64,000 nt of DNA from an uncultured Acetatifactor sp. (GTDB lineage Bacteria; Bacillota; Clostridia; Lachnospirales; Lachnospiraceae): assembly GCA_904501885.1 (NCBI GenBank), contig CAJGCP010000008.1, forward strand, positions 13,037-77,036. Direction: 5' to 3'. The position numbers and the translations under genes were made by a program. The notes beneath the pieces are model-generated. The model was not told where the DNA came from, did not search any database, and was given only the letters and a program-made list of their open reading frames with translations. Positions 1 through 8,324 of the stretch are shown here, piece after piece; the stretch's first letter is position 1, and each line of letters opens with the position of its first letter.

Positions 1-1
1 G

Positions 2-301
2 GAGCCCATTATACTGGGCCTCGGGCGTGTATCCAGAGAAGGTGGATTTGACCATATCACCACGGGAAACTTGATTAAAATCAAACAGTATTTTGAGTGG
101 GATTCCGCTCATCCCCATACAGAGGTCACGGTAGAATTGGAAGCAGGAGATTCCGGCTCTGCCATCTTGGATGATGATGGTAATTTAATTGCCATGGCAT
201 ATGCCTATTCTACAGAACCAACCAGATATTGGTGTGTGCCTTTAGATGAAATTTCGAAAGCATATCGGGAGATTACAGGCAGAAACCCGCGGGTGTACTA
301 A
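2..301 (+). CDS. Trypsin-like serine protease, C-terminal part (cut by window edge)
   Basis: The frame is open from base 2 to the stop at 301, so this is the last 99 residues of a longer protein whose start lies outside the window; an internal TTG at 71 is not a convincing start. The visible part carries an AGDSGSA motif around residue 52, which is the nucleophile-serine motif (GDSG) of chymotrypsin-fold peptidases, followed by a beta-strand-rich stretch ending in a short helix (DEISKAYREI), as expected for the C-terminal barrel. The catalytic His and Asp would lie upstream and cannot be checked. Substrate and localisation are unknown. It is separated from the following ABC importer by about 140 bases that contain a promoter, so it probably belongs to another unit. 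Confidence 0.65.
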   Translation, partial: EPIILGLGRVSREGGFDHITTGNLIKIKQYFEWDSAHPHTEVTVELEAGDSGSAILDDDGNLIAMAYAYSTEPTRYWCVPLDEISKAYREITGRNPRVY

Positions 302-353
302 GAGAGAATCCTAAGCGGAGAGTGGTTAAAATGCACCCGAAATATCGATTTTT

Positions 354-382
354 CTTGCAATATGCAAGGTGTGTGATAAAAT
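354..382 (+). promoter_or_regulatory. Promoter of the peptide importer operon with overlapping palindrome
   Basis: TTGCAA (355-360) and TAAAAT (377-382) are separated by 16 bases, a plausible sigma-A promoter ahead of the binding-protein gene at 444. The -35 box is embedded in a perfect dyad CTTGCA-ATA-TGCAAG (354-368), which is where a repressor would be expected to bind. The regulator is not identifiable from the sequence. Confidence 0.45.
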
Positions 383-443
383 GAACTTGAAAATTGCATA
401 ATAAGAGGATGAAAATCCATATAAGAAGAGGAGAAGAGCAATT

Positions 444-1985
444 ATGAAAAAAAGGCTTTTTGGTTTATTTCTTTCGGCACTTCTGACAATGGCTGTACTG
501 AGCGGATGCACAGACGGCACAGTAGAACCTTCGGTGGATCATTCCTCTAAGGAGCCCACATATGGTGGCTCCGTGGTTGTAGGCATACAACAGGATTTCG
601 ACAGTCTTGACCCTCATAAAGCAACAGCGGCAGGAACTAAAGAAGTATTGTTTAACATTTTCGAAGGTCTTGTGAAGCCCGATGAAAATGGTAACTTAAT
701 AAATGCCATAGCCAGTGATTACACAGTTTCCGAAGACGGACTTACGTATACTTTTACACTACGTGAAAATGTGAAATTCCACAATGGCAATGTTGTGACA
801 GCAGAGGACGTGAAGTACTCTCTGGAGAGAGCGGCGGGATTGTTGGATGGTACCCCATTGGTATCTACCCTGCGCGCAGTGACAAACGTAGATATTATTG
901 ATGAACAGACGGTTCAGGTGACAGTGGGAAGTGCCAATGCAGAGCAGATTTATGGCTTTGTGACTGCCATCATCCCCGCGGGAAGCGGAGAAGATGAGAC
1001 GGCAAATCCTGTTGGAACAGGACCGTTTTCTTATGCCTCTTACAAACCACAAGAGGGAATGATTGTTAAAAAACACGAGGAATACTGGCAGGAAGGTTTG
1101 CCCTATTTGGACGAAGTGAATTTCAAAATCGTGAACAGTCCGGACTCTGCGTTGTTGGAACTTCAGGGTCATACAATTGATGTGTATGCGTATCTGACAG
1201 ATTCCCAGGCAAATATACTGCAAAATGACTATCAGGTGTTAGCATCTGCATCTAATGTGGTACAAGCATTGTTTTTGAATAATGCGGTGGCACCTTTGGA
1301 TGATGTGAGAGTGAGACGGGCAATTTGCTACGCCTTGGACAGAGACGAAATCAATCTCTTTGTGGGTGGCGGCAGAGGGACCTTGCTCAGTGCAGGTATG
1401 TTGCCTACCCTGAAAGATTATTATGTGGATTTGAATGACGTGTATGGTACTGCAGATGATCAGCAGAAAGCAAAAGACCTGTTGACGGAAGCAGGATACC
1501 CTGACGGTTTTGATTTGGAGATTGCCATTCCGTCCAACTATGAATTCCACATGCAGACCGGTGAGGTAATTGTGGAGCAGTTGAAAGCAGTGGGTATCAA
1601 TGCCACCATTCGTGGCTATGAGTGGAATGCCTGGCTGGAGCAGGTGTACAATGGCAGGGAATATGCGGCAACCATCAGTGGTATAACCAGTGATATGACC
1701 CCCAGTTATTTGCTCACCAGATTCCAGACAGATTCGTCCAAGAATTTTATTAATTTCTCCAGCCCTGAGTATGATGATATTTTCAAGAGGGCAGAGAATA
1801 CCATGGATTTGAAATTAAAGGCTGACTATTATGCCCAGGCCCAGAAGATTCTCTGTGACCTGGCGGGAAGTGCTTTCATCCAGGCACCGGCCAATCAGAC
1901 AGCAGTCAGCAAGAACCTTGCAGGCTACAAATTCTATCCTGTCTATGTGCAGGATATGAGTACGGTATATTTTGTTGAGCAGTAA
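444..1985 (+). CDS. ABC transporter substrate-binding lipoprotein, peptide/nickel family (family 5)
   Basis: Extracellular binding protein that captures oligopeptides or a related solute for the importer encoded immediately downstream. The N-terminus is a lipoprotein signal: positive MKKR, a hydrophobic stretch and the lipobox LSGC with Cys near residue 22, so the mature protein is lipid-anchored. The body shows family-5 features: GGSVVVGIQQDFDSLDPHKA at the start of the mature domain, then YTFTLRENVKFHNGNVVTAEDVKYSLER, the characteristic segment of this family, and NPVGTGPFSY. The length of 513 residues is normal for DppA/OppA-type proteins. The ATG at 444 follows a GAGGAGAAGAG ribosome site. 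Four genes (444-5441) form one operon closed by a terminator. Whether the substrate is a dipeptide, an oligopeptide or another ligand cannot be read from sequence. Confidence 0.93.
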   Translation: MKKRLFGLFLSALLTMAVLSGCTDGTVEPSVDHSSKEPTYGGSVVVGIQQDFDSLDPHKATAAGTKEVLFNIFEGLVKPDENGNLINAIASDYTVSEDGLTYTFTLRENVKFHNGNVVTAEDVKYSLERAAGLLDGTPLVSTLRAVTNVDIIDEQTVQVTVGSANAEQIYGFVTAIIPAGSGEDETANPVGTGPFSYASYKPQEGMIVKKHEEYWQEGLPYLDEVNFKIVNSPDSALLELQGHTIDVYAYLTDSQANILQNDYQVLASASNVVQALFLNNAVAPLDDVRVRRAICYALDRDEINLFVGGGRGTLLSAGMLPTLKDYYVDLNDVYGTADDQQKAKDLLTEAGYPDGFDLEIAIPSNYEFHMQTGEVIVEQLKAVGINATIRGYEWNAWLEQVYNGREYAATISGITSDMTPSYLLTRFQTDSSKNFINFSSPEYDDIFKRAENTMDLKLKADYYAQAQKILCDLAGSAFIQAPANQTAVSKNLAGYKFYPVYVQDMSTVYFVEQ

Positions 1986-2052
1986 CAGTAAATATATGTA
2001 ATCGGTGATAAGTACACCGATGTGAAAGAAAAAATAGAAGGGAGGCGATTGT

Positions 2053-3012
2053 TTGAAGTACCTGGGCAAGAAATTATTCACACTTGTGATGACCTTGTTT
2101 TTGGTGTCAGTCATCGCCTTTCTTTCGTTTGAAATTATCCCGGGCGATGTGGTTTCTTCCATCCTGGGCACGGAAGCGACACCGGAAAGAGAGGCGCAGC
2201 TGCGGGAAGAATTGGGATTGAACGATCCGCCTGTGGTGCGGTATGTGAATTGGGCTACAGGGGTATTCAAAGGTGATTTGGGCGTCAGCTACCGGTACTC
2301 CAAAAATATGAATGAGATGATGCCTGTGGCAGAATTGGTGGGTGACAAATTGCCGGTGACTCTGTGGCTGGCTGCCTTCTCTTTGCTTATGATCATTGCT
2401 GTGTCCATACCCCTTGGCGTGATGTGGGCGAGAAGCAACAACCGATTCTTGGATGCCGCACTAAATGTGGTGACGCAGACGACCATGGCCATTCCGTCTT
2501 TCTTTTTGGGTATTATGGTGACTTACTTTTTCGGTATTCTGCTGAAATGGTTTGCGCCGGGAGGGTATGTGAGTTATGACAAGGATCCCTGGGGATTTGC
2601 AGGGTATTTGCTGTTTCCGGCATTATCCATTGCATTGCCTAAGATAGCTATGACTGCCCGTTTTCTGAGAAATTCCATGCTGAAGGAAATGCAGTCCGAT
2701 TATGTGCGCACCGCTTATAGCAAGGGTGCTACGAAGCGGAGTGTGATGTACGGACATGTATTGCGTAATGCAATGATCCCGGTGATTACATTCTTGGGCA
2801 TGATTATCGCAGAGATTGTGGCCGGTAGCATCGTGGTGGAGCAGGTGTTTGGATTGCCCGGTGTGGGAAGGTTGCTTATTAGCTCGATTTCCACCAGAGA
2901 TTTTCCGGTGGTAGAGATTTTGATTTTGTACATTGCGTTTGTGATTATTTTTGTATACTTCCTAATTGACATTTTGTATCGGGTGGTGGATCCCCGTATC
3001 AGTGAGAAGTAA
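2053..3012 (+). CDS. ABC transporter permease, DppB/OppB type
   Basis: First membrane subunit of the peptide-type importer. The 319-residue protein has the classical layout of the B permease: an N-terminal helix (residues 8-30), a large extracytoplasmic loop carrying the GLNDPPVVRY segment, then a block of five helices. The ATPase-coupling EAA loop is visible near residues 215-245 (RTAYSKGATKRSVMYGHVLRNA), which fits the EAA---G motif of this family. It begins with TTG at 2053 after GGGAGGCGA, so the start is non-ATG but has a good ribosome site. It lies 67 bases after the binding protein and 55 bases before the second permease. Confidence 0.93.
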   Translation: MKYLGKKLFTLVMTLFLVSVIAFLSFEIIPGDVVSSILGTEATPEREAQLREELGLNDPPVVRYVNWATGVFKGDLGVSYRYSKNMNEMMPVAELVGDKLPVTLWLAAFSLLMIIAVSIPLGVMWARSNNRFLDAALNVVTQTTMAIPSFFLGIMVTYFFGILLKWFAPGGYVSYDKDPWGFAGYLLFPALSIALPKIAMTARFLRNSMLKEMQSDYVRTAYSKGATKRSVMYGHVLRNAMIPVITFLGMIIAEIVAGSIVVEQVFGLPGVGRLLISSISTRDFPVVEILILYIAFVIIFVYFLIDILYRVVDPRISEK

Positions 3013-3067
3013 GGAAGTAATACATACCGATGAAGGTGGCCGGTCATCCGGCAAAGAGAAAAGTGAC

Positions 3068-3889
3068 ATGATAAAACGAACATTTCCCAAATGGAATAAG
3101 TATACATGGGTAGGCCTGTTGATGACAGGTCTTGTTCTGTTGCTGGGTATCGTGGGATTGTTCTGGACCCCTTACAGCACCACGCAGATGAATGCGGCGG
3201 AAATTTTTCAGGGGCCCAGTTTTAGACACTTGTTTGGCACCGATAATTTTGGACGGGATGTGTTTTCCAGAGTGATGCAAGGGTTATCTGCTACCATCAT
3301 CATCAGTACCACGGTGGTGTGTTTCGCGGCGATGGCAGGCATTGTGATTGGAGCCTTCACCGGATATTTCGGCGGCGCGTTGGATGAAGTGGTGATGCGT
3401 ATTACGGATGCGGTGAATGCGTTTCCCAGCATCCTGTTGACCTTGGTAATTTTAAGTGTGCTGGGCAGTGGGCGGCAGAACTTGATTCTGTCCTTGTCCA
3501 TCGTGTTTGTGCCCAGTTTTGTGCGTATTGTCAGAGGGGAATTTATCCGTTTGCGTGATGCGGACTATATTAAGCGCGCCCGATTGATGGGAGTAGGCGG
3601 TGTCCGCATTTTATTTGTGCATATATTACCCAATATTTTTTCGGTATTTTGGGTTTCTGTGATGATTGGTTTTAACAATGCAATTTTAGCAGAGTCGGGA
3701 CTCAGCTATTTGGGCATTGGTGTGCAGGCTCCCGACGCAACCCTTGGCAACATGCTGGCGGATGCGCAGGGCTATCTGCAGGTGGCACCCTGGTGCGTGT
3801 TGGCACCCGGATTGACCATTGTCTGGCTTGTTCTGGGATTTTCGCTACTCAGCGAAGGTATTCGAATAGGAGGTGCACAGAATGATTAA
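3068..3889 (+). CDS. ABC transporter permease, DppC/OppC type
   Basis: Second membrane subunit of the importer, 273 residues from the ATG at 3068. An alternative upstream GTG/ATG-type start near 2966 would overlap the previous gene and add an unusual polar extension, so 3068 is preferred. The protein starts with a helix (residues 15-35), then the LFGTDNFGRDVFSRVMQG segment that is a hallmark of the C permease, then five further helices. The EAA loop is around residues 165-190 (YIKRARLMGVGGVRILFVHILPN). The stop overlaps the start of the ATPase gene by eight bases, which implies translational coupling. Together with the B permease it forms the heterodimeric channel. Confidence 0.93.
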   Translation: MIKRTFPKWNKYTWVGLLMTGLVLLLGIVGLFWTPYSTTQMNAAEIFQGPSFRHLFGTDNFGRDVFSRVMQGLSATIIISTTVVCFAAMAGIVIGAFTGYFGGALDEVVMRITDAVNAFPSILLTLVILSVLGSGRQNLILSLSIVFVPSFVRIVRGEFIRLRDADYIKRARLMGVGGVRILFVHILPNIFSVFWVSVMIGFNNAILAESGLSYLGIGVQAPDATLGNMLADAQGYLQVAPWCVLAPGLTIVWLVLGFSLLSEGIRIGGAQND

Positions 3890-5441
3890 GATAGAAAATC
3901 TGACTGTGGCCTTCGATGGTGCGGACGCAGTGAAACATGTTTCTCTGGAATTATACGATGGTGAGATTTTAGGTGTGGTAGGAGAATCCGGATCCGGCAA
4001 ATCTGTCACAGCCCTGACTTTGATGGGGCTTTTGAATGAGGAAGCGGTGGTCAAAGAAGGAAGGGTCATTTTTGACGGAGAAGTGATTCGAGAAGGTGGA
4101 AAGCCTTTGGACAAGAAACTCTACCGCAAATATCAGGGCGAGAAGATGTCCATGATTTTTCAAGAACCAATGACCAGTCTGAATCCCACACAGAGAGTGG
4201 GGAAACAGGTGGAGGAGATGCTGAAACTGCATCGTGAGATGAAGTCGGCAGAGCGAAAGAATTTGGTGCTTCAAACCTTCCGGTCGGTGGGCTTGAAACG
4301 ACCGGAATCGGTGTATGACAGTTTTCCCCATCAGTTGTCCGGTGGTATGCGCCAGCGGGTGATGATTGCCATGGCAGTGATTTTGAATCCAAGATTGATT
4401 GTGGCTGATGAACCCACCACAGCACTGGATGTGTCCGTGCAAAACCAAATTATAGATTTGTTACGGGAGATTAATAAGACGCACAATAATACGATGCTGT
4501 TCATCACCCACGATCTGAATTTGGCCAAGAGACTGTGCCACAGAGTGGTGGTCATGCGGGACGGCGAGGTGGTAGAAAGCGGTACTGCAGAAGAAATTTT
4601 TGAACATCCCCGTGAAGATTATACTAAGCGTTTGATAGAAGCGGTACCATCCCGTATGAACCGCAAGAAAAGAGAGATTATCCGCGAGAATCCGGTGGTA
4701 GAAGTACGGGATTTATCTGTTTTTTACAAGGAAGGGGACAACAGCCTGTTTACCGCAGGAAGAAATCATCAGGTAGTGTACGATGCTAATTTTGCCATCT
4801 ACCCCGGAGAAAGTCTGGGATTGGTGGGAGAAAGCGGATGCGGGAAGAGTTCTTTGTCCAAGGCCATTCTGGGTATCAATCAAAATATTGAAGGGAGGGT
4901 GGAACAATACACCCTTCGGCCTCAAATGATTTTCCAAGACCCCTATGGTAGCCTGAATCCTACCAAGACGGTAGGGTGGCTTCTGCAGGAACCGTTGCGG
5001 GCGGCAGCAAGGATAGACAAATCCAAGGCCATGAGTAAAAGCCAGATGGAAGAGATGGCTTACGATATGCTCCACAAGGTTGGCATGAAGGACAAATATT
5101 TCCATCGCAAACCGGCGCAATTATCCGGTGGGCAAAGACAGCGAGTCAGCATTGCCCAGGCGCTGATTACCCATCCGGGATTTATCGTGGCGGATGAGCC
5201 TGTCTCTGCATTGGATGTGACCATACAGGCACAGATTATGGAGCTGATGCAAAAACTCCAGGAAGAAATGAAAGTGGCGTACCTGTTTATTTCCCATGAT
5301 ATCAATGTGGTATATCAAATGTGTGACCGCATCATGGTGATGAAGGACGGGCGCATCGTGGAAATAGGAGATACGGAAGAAATTTTTACGAATCCCCAAA
5401 ATCCCTATACGAAGGACATACTTTACCTCTCACAGGCATAG
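3882..5441 (+). CDS. ABC transporter ATP-binding protein with two fused nucleotide-binding domains (DppD-DppF fusion)
   Basis: Energises the peptide-type importer. One 519-residue chain holds both ATPases that are often separate genes. Domain 1 (about residues 1-255) has Walker A GESGSGKS, signature LSGGMRQR, and Walker B with catalytic Glu (LIVADEPTTALD), then a switch His (FITHD). Domain 2 (about 270-515) repeats this with GESGCGKS, LSGGQRQR, FIVADEPVSALD and FISHD. Both halves also keep a Q-loop (MIFQEP, MIFQDP), so both sites look catalytically complete. The ATG at 3882 has AGGAGG eight bases upstream; an in-frame GTG at 3873 lies inside that site and is unlikely. Such fusions are known in Opp/Dpp/nickel importers. 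It is the last gene of its operon. Confidence 0.93.
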   Translation: MIKIENLTVAFDGADAVKHVSLELYDGEILGVVGESGSGKSVTALTLMGLLNEEAVVKEGRVIFDGEVIREGGKPLDKKLYRKYQGEKMSMIFQEPMTSLNPTQRVGKQVEEMLKLHREMKSAERKNLVLQTFRSVGLKRPESVYDSFPHQLSGGMRQRVMIAMAVILNPRLIVADEPTTALDVSVQNQIIDLLREINKTHNNTMLFITHDLNLAKRLCHRVVVMRDGEVVESGTAEEIFEHPREDYTKRLIEAVPSRMNRKKREIIRENPVVEVRDLSVFYKEGDNSLFTAGRNHQVVYDANFAIYPGESLGLVGESGCGKSSLSKAILGINQNIEGRVEQYTLRPQMIFQDPYGSLNPTKTVGWLLQEPLRAAARIDKSKAMSKSQMEEMAYDMLHKVGMKDKYFHRKPAQLSGGQRQRVSIAQALITHPGFIVADEPVSALDVTIQAQIMELMQKLQEEMKVAYLFISHDINVVYQMCDRIMVMKDGRIVEIGDTEEIFTNPQNPYTKDILYLSQA

Positions 5442-5480
5442 ACTTAATTGCAAGATGGCTGTGAGAGGTTTTGTTTTGTT
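5425..5480 (+). terminator. Rho-independent terminator of the importer operon, overlapping the next gene's 5' end
   Basis: The arms ACCTCTCACAG (5425-5435) and CTGTGAGAGGT (5459-5469) are perfectly complementary over 11 bases with a 23-base loop, and are followed by TTTTGTTTTGTTTG. The 5' arm lies in the last codons of the ATPase gene and the T-run lies within the possible N-terminal codons of the P-type ATPase. Confidence 0.6.
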
Positions 5481-8193
5481 TGAAGAAAAAAAGATAGACG
5501 AAGTTTATGCGCTACTGCATACGGATGGGCAAAAGGGGTTGACAGAAGGGGAGGCGACGGGGCGCCTTTCGAAGGAAGGTCCCAATGTTTTGCAGGAGCC
5601 TCCGGGAGACACCTGGGTGGTACTCTTTTTGAAACAATTGCAGGATCCCTTGATTTATGTTTTGCTGGTGGCAGCGGCAATTTCGGTTTTGCTTAAAGAG
5701 ATGAGCGATGCTGTCATTATCGGCGTGGTGGTTCTTCTGAATGCGGTAGTGGGTATGATACAGGAGGGGCGGGCCATCAAAGCGCTGGACGCTCTAAAAA
5801 AACTTTCCAGCCCCAAGGCCTTGGTGATCCGAGACGGGCGGCACATGGAAATTCCTTCCGCAGATTTGGTGGTAGGAGATTTGGTATGCTTGGAGGCCGG
5901 CGATCAGGTGCCCGCAGATTTGCGCCTGACGGAAACGGTGCAGTTGAAGATAGAGGAATCCGCATTGACCGGGGAGTCCCTGCCTATGGAAAAGGACGCA
6001 GACTATCGGGCTACAAAGAAAAATACCTCATTGGGTGACAGACAAAATATGGCTTATATGTCCACATTGGTATCCTGCGGACGGGGGAAGGGTATTGTGG
6101 TAGCCACCGGAATGCACACGGAGATAGGGCAAATTGCGACTATGATTAGTCAATCCGGCGAGGAAATGACACCCCTGCAAAAGCGTTTGGGGGACTTGGG
6201 GAAGGTCTTGAGTTTGTTGTCTCTGATACTCTGTGGTGCCCTTTTTTTGGTGGCAGTATGGCAGCACAGGGATGTACCAGGTATGCTCATCACTGCCATA
6301 TCCCTGGCGGTGGCAGCGGTGCCGGAGGGGTTGCCTGCGGTGGTGACCATCTGTCTTGCCCTTTCTGTGACCCGAATGGTAAAAGTAAATACCATAGTGA
6401 GGCGCCTTCCTTCTGTGGAAACATTGGGAGCGGTGAGCGTGGTTTGCTCCGATAAAACAGGGACGCTGACCCAAAACAAAATGGTGGTGGAAAAATGTTA
6501 TCTTTGTGGTGAGATTTTGCCTGTGGAGATGTGCAGAGGGGAGTTGTGCGAGGATTTTTTCCAAGGCATGGTACTTTGCAATGACGGTGTGCTGTCGGGA
6601 GAGGAAAAACTCGGTGATCCCACGGAATTGGCTTTGTTAGAATTCGCCTACAGACAGGGATTTTCCAGACCGAATTTAGAGGAATTGATGCCTCGTGTGG
6701 GAGAAATCCCCTTTGATTCGGACCGCAAGAGGATGACCACTTTGCACGATGGGAAAAATTTGCGAGTATATATGAAGGGGGCTCCTGATGAGGTCATCAG
6801 GCGATGTACCAAGATCTTTTCAGGTACCTCTGTTGTACCCCTTACAGAACGTGGAAAAAGAGAAGTGTTTCGGGCATTGGAACAGATGTCTGCCATGGGA
6901 CTTCGTACCCTTGCAGTGGCTACCAAAAAACTTGGTAGCCAATTGGCCATTCCTACCCCCGGTAGGACCGACGATTTATCTATGGCACAGGAACAATGGG
7001 AGAATGGCCTGATATTTTTGGGGATTGTGGGTATCTGTGATCCTGTGCGCCCGGAGGCAGCACCAGCCGTTGCGGATTTTGGTAAAGCGGGCGTGCGGAC
7101 GGTGATGATCACGGGAGACCATGTGGACACCGCCTTTGCTATTGGTAAGCAGTTGGGAATCGTGAGTGAATTCACGCAATGTATGACGGGAGAACGCCTG
7201 GAACACTTGTCGGAGGATGACTTTACAGAGGAATTGGAGCACATTCGTGTGTTTGCCAGAGTGTCCCCCAGACAAAAAGTGAAAATCGTCAAAGGACTAC
7301 AGAAAAAAGGGCATGTGGTGGCAATGACAGGAGATGGCGTCAACGATGCTCCTTCTTTAAAAATGGCAGATGTTGGAATCGCCATGGGTAAAATGGGTAC
7401 GGATGTGGCACGCCAGGCGGCAGATATGGTACTGACGGACGATAATTTTGCCACCATACGCAAAGCCATGGAAGAAGGCAGAGGCGTCTATGAGAATATT
7501 AGAAAGTCTGTGATTTTCTTATTGTCTTCCAACATGGGAGAAATCATTACTATGTTTGTGGCGGTCATTTGCGGAATGGCGGCACCCCTCAAATCCAGTC
7601 ATATACTGTGGATTAATTTGATTACGGATTCCTTGCCGGCGCTGGCCTTGGGGATGGATAAAAACGATGGGAAGAGCCTGATGGAACACAGCCCCAGAAG
7701 ACCCAGCGAAAGCCTGTTTGCCAGAGGGGGGCTTGCTTGTACCCTTCTGTATGGATGTCTGATTGCCCTGTTAAGCCTGATCGCCTTTCTGTGGATTCCG
7801 TTTTTGCTTCTTCCCGGTGAGATATTTGAAAAGGGATGGAAGATGCGTGAGGCAGTGGCACTGATGAGTATGTCCCTTGCGAATCCTACGGTGTTGGCCA
7901 AATCCCAAACCTACGCCTTTACCGTGCTTGGCATGTCTCAACTTTTCCATGCCATAGGTATGCGGGATACAGAAAAGTCCGTATTTCGGATGAAGCATTG
8001 GGAGAATCCGTTGATGTTATTGGCTGTGGCTTTGGGATTTGTGCTACAGTTTGCAGTGACGGAGGTACCGGTGTTGATAGAAGCTTTTGGCACCGCATCC
8101 CTGTCCGGTAGAGAGTGGGGAATTCTTGCGGGATTATCCGCTATGCCTCTTGTGATGCATGAACTGGTGGTCTTGTTTGGTAAACGGCAGTGA
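5476..8193 (+). CDS. Cation-translocating P-type ATPase, P2 (calcium pump-like)
   Basis: Membrane pump that couples ATP hydrolysis to cation export, most likely Ca2+. All P-type motifs are present: TGES in the actuator domain, the phosphorylated Asp in DKTGTLTQNKM, KGAPDEV in the nucleotide domain, and GDGVNDAP at the hinge. The fourth membrane helix has VPEGLPA, the PEGL ion-binding motif of P2 calcium/sodium pumps, rather than the CPC of heavy-metal pumps. The length of about 905 residues with an N-terminal cation-ATPase segment (DGQKGLTEGEATGRL...) fits bacterial SERCA-like enzymes. TTG at 5476 is chosen because GAGAGG lies seven bases upstream; the in-frame ATG at 5455 has no ribosome site and lies in the loop of the preceding terminator. 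Substrate specificity is inferred, not proven. Confidence 0.88.
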   Translation: MFEEKKIDEVYALLHTDGQKGLTEGEATGRLSKEGPNVLQEPPGDTWVVLFLKQLQDPLIYVLLVAAAISVLLKEMSDAVIIGVVVLLNAVVGMIQEGRAIKALDALKKLSSPKALVIRDGRHMEIPSADLVVGDLVCLEAGDQVPADLRLTETVQLKIEESALTGESLPMEKDADYRATKKNTSLGDRQNMAYMSTLVSCGRGKGIVVATGMHTEIGQIATMISQSGEEMTPLQKRLGDLGKVLSLLSLILCGALFLVAVWQHRDVPGMLITAISLAVAAVPEGLPAVVTICLALSVTRMVKVNTIVRRLPSVETLGAVSVVCSDKTGTLTQNKMVVEKCYLCGEILPVEMCRGELCEDFFQGMVLCNDGVLSGEEKLGDPTELALLEFAYRQGFSRPNLEELMPRVGEIPFDSDRKRMTTLHDGKNLRVYMKGAPDEVIRRCTKIFSGTSVVPLTERGKREVFRALEQMSAMGLRTLAVATKKLGSQLAIPTPGRTDDLSMAQEQWENGLIFLGIVGICDPVRPEAAPAVADFGKAGVRTVMITGDHVDTAFAIGKQLGIVSEFTQCMTGERLEHLSEDDFTEELEHIRVFARVSPRQKVKIVKGLQKKGHVVAMTGDGVNDAPSLKMADVGIAMGKMGTDVARQAADMVLTDDNFATIRKAMEEGRGVYENIRKSVIFLLSSNMGEIITMFVAVICGMAAPLKSSHILWINLITDSLPALALGMDKNDGKSLMEHSPRRPSESLFARGGLACTLLYGCLIALLSLIAFLWIPFLLLPGEIFEKGWKMREAVALMSMSLANPTVLAKSQTYAFTVLGMSQLFHAIGMRDTEKSVFRMKHWENPLMLLAVALGFVLQFAVTEVPVLIEAFGTASLSGREWGILAGLSAMPLVMHELVVLFGKRQ

Positions 8194-8228
8194 CAAAGGA
8201 TGGCCGCGGGAAATTGTGAAAAAAGGGT

Positions 8229-8257
8229 TTGCCCACTATCTTTGAATGTGGTAAAAT
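8229..8257 (+). promoter_or_regulatory. Probable trpS promoter
   Basis: TTGCCC (8229-8234) and TAAAAT (8252-8257) are spaced by exactly 17 bases. Transcription from here supports a trpS start at 8325 rather than further upstream. No T-box leader (specifier loop, antiterminator) is visible in the roughly 60-base leader. Confidence 0.5.
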
Positions 8258-8324
8258 GTCCCTATGTGAGACGCAGATTGGAGCGTCAGACAGCACTATC
8301 AGTGAAATGAGGAAACCCAAGAGT

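Noticed and set aside
2966..3067. Longer start for the second importer permease
   Set aside because: It would overlap the first permease gene by 47 bases, add a polar stretch unlike the family, and lacks a ribosome site.
6648..7469. A 273-codon minus-strand frame in the P-type ATPase
   Set aside because: Antisense shadow within a strongly supported gene, with no homology-like motifs.
8194..8324. T-box leader before trpS
   Set aside because: The leader is too short and lacks the T-box sequence and specifier loop; a plain promoter explains the region.
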